NCBI GenBank assembly: GCA_015680685.1
Contig: MNCI01002315.1
Location: 378,121-442,120, forward strand
Direction of reading: 5' to 3'
DNA: 64,000 bases
From: Gnetum montanum
Lineage: Eukaryota > Streptophyta > Gnetopsida > Gnetales > Gnetaceae
The position numbers were made by a program, and so were the translations under genes. Of this stretch, positions 57,481-64,000 are shown piece after piece (the first letter of the stretch is position 1; each line of letters begins with the position of its first letter). The notes below the pieces were generated by a model. The model searched no databases. It worked only from the letters and a program-made list of their open reading frames with translations, and was not told the DNA's origin.

Positions 57481-57837
57481 CCATTTTTTCAAAAATAGAC
57501 ACCCAAATGGTTACCTTATCCTCAAGGTAACTATCGATGAAACCTTCAACCAATGTACTATCTTAGTAGAGCTTTACCATAGCTGCAGGAGCAATATTGT
57601 CAGTAGTGGCAGTAGCCTCAATCATGGGCCATGCCATCACCACACCAACAGTATTCATATCAACAACCTAATCCTTATGGATACTATGTCCAGCATTCAA
57701 TCTCACCAACAAATGCAACTGTTCATATCCCATAGTCCTATCCACTAGAATACCATCGATCAACACCACCAAGGATTAATTCAGACCCGTACATGCATCC
57801 ATAAGTAGCTGATTTTCCAAATCCCAATCTAAATTAT

Positions 57838-58860
57838 TTGCCACCAATGCCACCACCTACAATGCAAGGAGAGTTGCAGTCACAACCACAACAAATGAAA
57901 GTTGCAATAGTAGTAAGTATACAAGTGAAGGATCTCACCAGCAATGGTAAGGGCCAAACAAAGAAATGTCCATTCTTTAGGACCAGTCCGGAGAAGGCTG
58001 GTAGAATTGGAGCTTCATCAAGATCATCTTCTCCTAAGACAAATCTTCCCACTATTGACAAGCTTCCATCATCCTCAAGCCCAAACATACAAGTTGTCAT
58101 GCTTACTGAAATTGTCACTGACTGGATCAAGGTAGGGCCACTCCTAGAAAAAAGAATTGATCTAAAAATACCTTTGATCTATCTAAGAGTAGCTAGAAAT
58201 TTATTATACAAAGCTTTGTTAGACTCAGGTTCTAGAGTGAATTTGATCTCCTACAAAACATATCAAGAATGGAACCTACCACCATTGGAAAAGTGCAACA
58301 TCAGGTTGGAGCTTATAGATCAATTTGTCACCACTCCTTTGGGGTAGATAGATGATGTAGTAACCACTATCAATGGATGGTCACATCCAGCAGACTCTTT
58401 GATTATCGATGTGAAAGATGTTGATAAGGAATTTCCAATAATCATGGGGAGGATGTTGCTTAGCACAATCAACGCTAACCTAAGTATGAGAGATTTTTCA
58501 ATTGAGAGTTTTCAAGAATATGCACATGGAGCCATACACACTTAACACATTCCATGCATTACTACTGAAAGTAAAGGGTGCAATAGTGGACCAACACTTT
58601 AGAATGTCAACACAGTTATCATTCCAGTCCACAAAAAAAAAAAAAATAAACAACCAATGTGCAACCAAAAGAGTAGAGGCCACCAGCCCAAAAGACACCC
58701 TATGGACACTAACTAAGAACCAACAACTATCTAACAAATGCATGAAAACATCTGAAACACTTACTAATTCCTAAATTAAGAAAATGACTCCAACTAAGGA
58801 CCCATAAACGAAATGAATAATTCATATTTATACACTAAAACAGAAAGAGAACAAGGATTT
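57838..58860 (+). pseudogene. R7 gag-protease linker and protease
   Basis: Open frame 57838-58347: a Pro/Gln-rich start (MPPMPPPTMQGELQSQPQQ), CPFFRTS, IQVVMLTEIVTDWIKVG, then ALLDSGSRVNLISYKTYQEW with the catalytic GAC TCA GGT at 58222-58230. After a stop at 58347 the homology goes on with VVTTINGWSHP and IIMGRMLLSTINANLSM (to about 58500), then decays toward 58860. The normal continuation into RT is absent. Confidence 0.8.
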
Positions 58861-60480
58861 AGATGATCACGATAGAAACGTTACATCACTAAAGATGGTA
58901 GGTGAACCACCTATAGTGTATGACCTAGGAGATTTAGGGAGAATTTTCTAAACACTCATCCATGAGATCAATCGTGGAGGAGATACTTTACTTTGATTTC
59001 GAAATTAATAAGTGATTTTTCTATTTCTTGTTTTACAATTCTTTTCATTTTCCATATTCTTTAATCTTTGCTTATCCTTTATACTTTTCCATTTCTTCAA
59101 TTTTTCATATTCTTTTATATCTTTCATTCTTTTTAACATTTTTCATTCTGTATACTTTTTCATAATTTTTACTATCTTTTTCATTTCTTTTATACTTTGT
59201 TTTCAAATCCTTTGTAAATAATTTTGATTGTTGATAAAACACATTTAAATAAAGGCAAGATGTAGTCCAATAAGGTGAAGATTTCTCTATGATATCAAGT
59301 CATGAGAGACTAATTATTTGCACAATGAACCCACATCACCCATCCATCCATTCCATTAATAAGAGGTTCTTACCCATCATACAACTAAGAATAAACTTAT
59401 GATCATTATGCCTAGATAGAAAAGTGAAGAACCAAGGGGAATGAAAAGGGTGTGACATCAAAGGGACTTGTGGATTCTTTTTGGATTATTATTGTGAATT
59501 CCATCATGTTACTAAGGTTGTATTATATCCTTGTAGATCTAACGAAAAATGAAAGTAAGAGTTAAATAAGTGCTACCTTAAAAGGTTAACATAGATAAAA
59601 ATAAAAGAGCATAGAATAAATTTTTGGGAGTTCCACTAGAAAGACATGTTATCCATGCCTGAAGGTAGGTGGCTTCTTAGAAATATAAAAATAAAAATAA
59701 AGTGTCATGAATAAAACTCCTCACTTGGATAATGCACCAAGTGATAATGCCCCTTGTAACATTGATAGCCTTACAAGTGTAATTCCAAGAGATGAAACGA
59801 TGCAATGTCACTGGAATGTGGTCTGGACTTGGTTTGAATCTTGGATAGAAAGGTTAATAATTACCGTAACCACTAATAAAACACAAGAATTCATTATGCC
59901 TCTGGTAAGACACCTTAGGTCCCAATTTCTACAATCCCTTCTAAGCCCATTTCATCTCACTTTTTGAATAGTCATAAATTATGATTTTGTGTAACATAGA
60001 GATATTTTCCCAATTTGGTGGTACTAACATGTATGTCTTGCTAAATAGTTATGCAATACATTCAACTCCTTAAGTGCCTAAGGACACTTTTAGGTGAGGT
60101 TATACAAGGGCATTAAGGGTTGGAGCCTACTTTGGGGAGGACCCACTTGTATAACTATTGTATCTTATACCTTCCAAGCAATTCCACATCATCTTGAGCC
60201 TTCTAATTCCCATAAATGACAATAAGCACTTTCCATATCATGCACACTATCCATTCTAATGACACAACACCATTGTCTATTTCATTCATTCCTTCAACAC
60301 CTCACACATTTTCATAGCTTAAGATTTCTTAATCATAGACTTTCAATGCTTATTTTTCACAACTGAAGCATCATCTCCATTTCAAGACCCTTTCAGTATG
60401 ATGAATATCTTCCAACCATCTGATGGAACTCAATTTTTCCCTAAAAAACCTTAAGAAAATTAGATTTTTTCTAAGGTGAC
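58860..60480 (+). other. R7 noncoding tract after protease
   Basis: The junction region has AATCGTGGAGGAGATAC (58969-58985), a decayed PPT-like site normally found after integrase, so protease is joined directly to this tract. It contains T-rich sequence (59010-59215), ACTAGAAAGACATGTTATCC (59635-59655) and the RNA fold (60099-60155). No gene seen. Confidence 0.6.
60099..60155 (+). ncRNA. Conserved RNA fold, R7 copy
   Basis: Arms GTTATACAAG and CTTGTATAAC form a perfect 10-bp stem around a 37-nt interior with GGGTTGGAGCC and TGGGGAGGACCCA hairpins. Stem pairs 5 and 6 differ from R6 on both arms. Confidence 0.7.
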
Positions 60481-60553
60481 ATTGTAGTTATGATATCGCA
60501 GGCACCTACAATGTTGTATTTATGATATCACACATATAAATACTATATATAGC
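60481..60553 (+). promoter_or_regulatory. Internal U3-like promoter module, R7
   Basis: GTAGTTATGATATC (60484-60497) is identical to 63357-63370 in the U3 of the R7 LTR. GATATCGCAGG and a second TATGATATC follow, then CATATAAATACTATATATAG. It lies about 515 bp before the ORFX start. Confidence 0.5.
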
Positions 60554-61066
60554 ATGGGGAGGTTAGAAAAATTTTTCATTTATGATTTTCATAAAAGGAG
60601 AGCTGTTGTCAATTATTCATTGCCACTCAACACTCTAACACCCCATCTTCTAGTGCCCATAACTTGCACATTCTTAATTTTATTTTCATGATTTTTGAAT
60701 TTAAGTGATCCTGAAGTGATCATCTTAGTTGTTAGGGGGTGTTAGTAAGGAAAATCTAAGTCAATTTTTTGGCAATTATTAATAACTGGAAGATATTATA
60801 AAGGTAAGTTTAAGGGGACATATCAAGAATTTTTAAAGTAAATCACTCATGTAGAGGCCAAAAAAACTTTAAGAAGACTCATAATTGATCATACCACTCA
60901 TTTTACACCATAGAAAAGTACTAATGGGGTTGTTCTTGAAAAATTTTCTAACTCTGCAATCATAATGAACTAAGAACTTGATATAACTAAGGGTATAAGT
61001 AAGATACCAAATTGTTGCTCATCCATGAGAATACTCTAGTAATTCCAAATCCTTAATTGATAGTAG

Positions 61067-63118
61067 TTGGTCCCAAAAAGAGAAGAACTAGGAGAACTTT
61101 CATGATCGGCAAGAAAAAGACCACGAGGTGGTGGAAGAGGCCAAGAAAGTGAGTAAAACCTATAAGCAAAACAAGGAGAGTAGGAGGCATAATCCTTCAG
61201 TATTCATCAGCAAACTCCTACCATACAGCAATCTACTCAAGTAGAAGCAAACATTCCACAAGTGCCTATCAAGGGATAGCAATGCACACTGTCACTTGAA
61301 TGCCTTTAGGCTATTCAAGAAAAATCCATCATGTTGACAATAATTGTGGGACTTAACTTTGGTTCATTTTTGGCATTTTCTCCAGAAGGTGTTAAGGCCC
61401 AACTTCAATCATCTCCTTTGTGGCCTACTTTGACAACAAATGGGGAGTTGTATTTAGGAGAAACACTCAAGTTTTGGCAGAATCAAGAAGTAGATGCTAT
61501 AGTAAAAATTGAAGGGATCTTAGTGTCTTACTCAGTTAAGGCAATTGCAGAGGTATTGCATGTGCCCCAATGAAGGGGCAAAGGTGGTGCAAATAGCAAC
61601 AAGATCTAACATAGATACTAGGAAGCTATGGTTGTAGTGGGTGTATGGCAAAGACAATAAAGAATACAATGAACTGATTGCAGAAGAAAATATCTATTTT
61701 AAAATTGGCCCTTATCACTTATTTCCTACCAAGAGATTGAACTAAATCTCTAAATATGTAGCTAGAGGTAGCGCAATATTAATGGGAAAGTTCAATGCAA
61801 ACATCGCTCACCATACTTCACAGAAATCCAAAGGCAATTCAAGGAGAAGAAGGCAAGGAAGTTAACACTTCCATTTCCTTGCCTTATCTGGAAGTTATGC
61901 AAATAAGTTGGCATCCTAGGGTATACAAATGACATATTAAGGAAGGCACAAAATGCTTCGTATGTCGAAATGCTCAAGCTAGTGCCTTCCAAAAAGGACA
62001 AAATAGAAGAACAACCAAGCACTAAGGAGACTACCCAAACCACAAGAAAACAACAGTCACAACTGCAAGTTTTACCACCACTGCTACAAGATTATAGGCC
62101 TTCAATGAGTCATTTGCAGCCAATTGCATAAACTATTAGTTGGGAAAGCAGGTAAGAGGCCAATTTATTCAAAGTAGTTGATGATGCAATCAAGTGAACC
62201 ATCTCAACAAATCTTGCCAGTGAACAAATATCATTACAATCAGGAGGAGAAGCCCAATAATGGTCACAACAGATTTCTGAGAATGCTACATCATTCCAAG
62301 TGGTGCTTGAATCTAGAGAAGGAGTCATAATTGTGATCATGCAGCATCATGATGCAAAAGGAGCTATAGAAATGAGCACAAATCACATTAAAGAATCCTT
62401 CAATGTACCTGTTATGTCGCCAACTGATTTTTCTAGAACCAAAGATGCTCAAATGTTAGCTACTACCTCTATGACTTTTGTAGAACATGAAGATGTGTTA
62501 GGTTGTTGCAAACAGTACATGTTATGACAAATCTCTTTGACATTTCTAATAATGTCACTACAACATAGTCTGAATTAATTGCCACCAAAGGGAAACTGAT
62601 TATGGCCAAAAATAGGGTAGAGCATCCTGAGAATAAGCTTTGTAGATTACAAGAAGAGCTCATAGCCCTAAGAACATAAAGAAGAGATCCAACTCAGTCC
62701 ATTGCACTAGAATAACTAGCACAATTTAGAATTGAGCAGATTAGTTACCTCCTTAAGAATAATAAAGAGATGGAGAATGAGAAAGCAATGATAGTATGGG
62801 ATGCTTTAATAGCCAAAGCCCAAACATATGCCCATGCTAAAGCACTTTCTTGAATTAAGAGAGAAGGCTAGAGCTTTTGAAGAAGAAAGATGACAGTTTG
62901 TGACATGGTAAGTTAAAGCTAATTAGATGTTTCCACAATTTCCATGTCATTGGAACATGTTGATCCCATCAAACATTGGTTCATCAACATGGATGATTCA
63001 CAATCTAATAACGAAAGAGGAGAAATTGCAAGTGTTCCTAAACTACTACTAATTTTAGAAGCCTGATGACAAGAGGAAGCAACCAATGGAAGAGCCACCA
63101 CCACATAGAATAACATAA
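61067..63118 (+). pseudogene. R7 ORFX
   Basis: Starts at a mutated start codon (TTG at 61067, ATG in R4 and R6) after an AG end, with VPKR then a GGGRGQ low-complexity stretch as in R6. The conserved domain is open at 61331-61573: SFLAFSPEGVKAQL, ELYLGETLKFWQNQEVDAIV, ILVSYSVKAIAEVL. A frameshift near 61571 leads to WVYGKDNKEYNEL and NIYFKIGPYHLFPT. LTLPFPCLIWKLCK lies at about 61863-61901. Coiled-coil fragments continue, and the C-terminal block MFPQFPCHWNMLIPSNIG with KEEKLQ starts at about 62930. Stop at 63116-63118. It is shorter than the R4 copy through loss in the coiled coil. Confidence 0.72.
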
Positions 63119-63308
63119 GGCTACATCCAACTTCACCAAATTTTGTTTTTGTATTGTAAAGTTTGTCATATCATAAATGTTTCATTTTTGTAAAACACCA
63201 CTACGACACTCAAGAGTCATGTATAGAGTAGTTAGTGTCATATAAATCTACCTCCCAATTTTGTAAGGGACTCTATCCTCATTTTTTAACTCGAGAACGA
63301 GTTTTCTG

Positions 63309-63323
63309 TTAGTCATGGGGGTA
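63309..63323 (+). promoter_or_regulatory. R7 polypurine tract
   Basis: TTAGTCATGGGGGTA immediately before the 3' LTR. Confidence 0.85.
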
Positions 63324-64000
63324 TGATAAAGTCAGAAATTTATCAATAACAGTATCGTAGTTATGATATCATATCTATGATGTCGTAGATACGTTATCGT
63401 ATAAACGATATCGCAAGGTGCATGCCAACCTATAAAAGCAACACTTAGGCACACAGATTCGCAATAGATTTGATAACATAGTAGAAGAACTTTTTTAATT
63501 TGTTTTCATAATTTTATTTTTCAATACTTAGCAGTGTGTGCCCATAGTGTGATGTTAAGTGATTGATCGAAGTCTTTATTTGAGTATGATGTACTTGGAC
63601 ACATTGCATGATTGAAAATAAAAATCAATATTACTTTCCATCATTGTAACAACACTTAGTTTTATTTCTGCTTTCACTTAGTTTAATATTTACTATTTTT
63701 ATAGTTACCAATTTACTTTCAATGTAGTTTACTATTCTCGTTGTTAAGTAGAATGAGTACGATTGATCTTGAGCACTTAAGTGTAGCTATTTGGTAACCC
63801 AGTAATACTATCATTTGGTATGCCCAATAGTGTGGTACTTGGTAATCCTAGTAGTAGTGACATGAAGTCCAAGGTGTGAACAGAAGATCAGGACCAGCTA
63901 CTCATCGCATAGGCTAGATTAGATTCATTTACTGTCACTAAGATTTAGAAACTACTACTTTTACTTCATGTTAGCTAGGAGCAATATGGCCAATACAACA
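63324..64000 (+). repeat. R7 3' LTR (cut by the window edge)
   Basis: Begins TGATAAAG. U3 GATATC/GTCGTA repeats at 63350-63412, TATA box CTATAAAAG at 63430-63438, LTR motifs TTGGTAACCC and TTGGTAATCC near 63790-63850. By comparison with 48229 about 230 bp lie beyond the window. Confidence 0.88.

Larger units (their letters stand above)
45024..64000 (+). mobile_element. R7: gag-PR-ORFX element without RT/integrase; hosts solo LTR and R8
   Basis: Plus-strand element starting TGATAAAT at 45024 and running past the right edge; the 3' LTR lacks its last about 230 bp. Removing S1 and R8 leaves about 9.5 kb. Order: 5' LTR, PBS, gag, protease, then directly the noncoding tract, ORFX, PPT and 3' LTR. 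Protease passes straight into the post-integrase tract, so RT, RNase H and integrase are missing entirely. Confidence 0.85.

Noticed and set aside
59012-59221. Phe/Ile/Leu-rich open frame of 69 codons resembling a membrane peptide.
   Set aside because: Translation of the T-rich block that follows the pol end in all elements; no conservation of frame.
1-64000. tRNA, rRNA, miRNA or host protein-coding genes.
   Set aside because: Scanned for conserved host motifs and found none; all recognisable coding sequence is retroelement-derived. A tRNAscan-SE and a homology search would be decisive.

Overview
This window looks like heterochromatic or intergenic DNA of a plant with a large genome. It is AT-rich and I find no host gene in it. 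Almost every base belongs to decayed retrotransposons nested inside one another. Eight LTR elements (R1-R8) belong to one Ty3/gypsy superfamily of the Athila/Tat type. I base this on a primer-binding site complementary to tRNA-Asp, the gag - protease - RT - RNase H - integrase order, RT motifs such as FLDGYSGYNQI and FMDDF, and a long noncoding tract plus a third ORF between pol and the 3' LTR. Gymnosperm or large-genome angiosperm are both possible; I cannot name the species. All calls are by-eye reading and translation.

Layout. 1-2026: 5' end of R1 (minus strand: gag start, PBS, 5' LTR). 2027-5540: older AT-rich sequence with a duplicated segment and a LINE-like RT tail. About 5540-9430 plus 19202-19232: R2 (plus strand), 5'-truncated, a third-ORF pseudogene and 3' LTR, split by R3. 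9431-19201: R3 (minus), the most complete gag-pol copy. 19233-20360 and 43731-45023: an L1-type LINE split by R4. 20361-43730: R4 (minus), gag-PR-RT-RNase H with integrase deleted, plus the third ORF (ORFX). R4 is itself split by R5 (23630-29346, inserted in ORFX) and R6 (37323-43042, a gag-only element inserted in R4's 5' LTR). 45024 to beyond 64000: R7 (plus), gag-PR-ORFX without RT or integrase. R7 is split by a foreign solo LTR (45624-47966, in its 5' LTR) and by R8 (48887-56073, minus, inserted in gag, RT-integrase deleted). Target-site duplications can be read for R3, R4, R5, R6, R8 and the solo LTR, which fixes the order of insertion.

How the parts work together. R3 carries the set needed for replication (gag, protease, RT, RNase H, integrase), now broken by stops. 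R4, R5, R6, R7 and R8 each lack part of pol but keep LTRs and, in most cases, PBS and PPT. They look like passengers mobilised in trans by R3-like relatives. Three copies (R2, R4, R7) carry ORFX, a roughly 900-residue coiled-coil protein with an N-terminal region resembling the plant 'putative transposon protein' (Transposase_32-like) family. In front of ORFX the elements share a noncoding tract that carries four features: a covarying RNA fold, a 60-nt GT-AG intron-like segment ending at the ORFX start codon, extra copies of the polypurine-tract core and, in R4 and R7, a second U3-like TATA module. Together these suggest that ORFX is a separately expressed, regulated gene of the retrotransposon family. 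This is the least explained system in the window.
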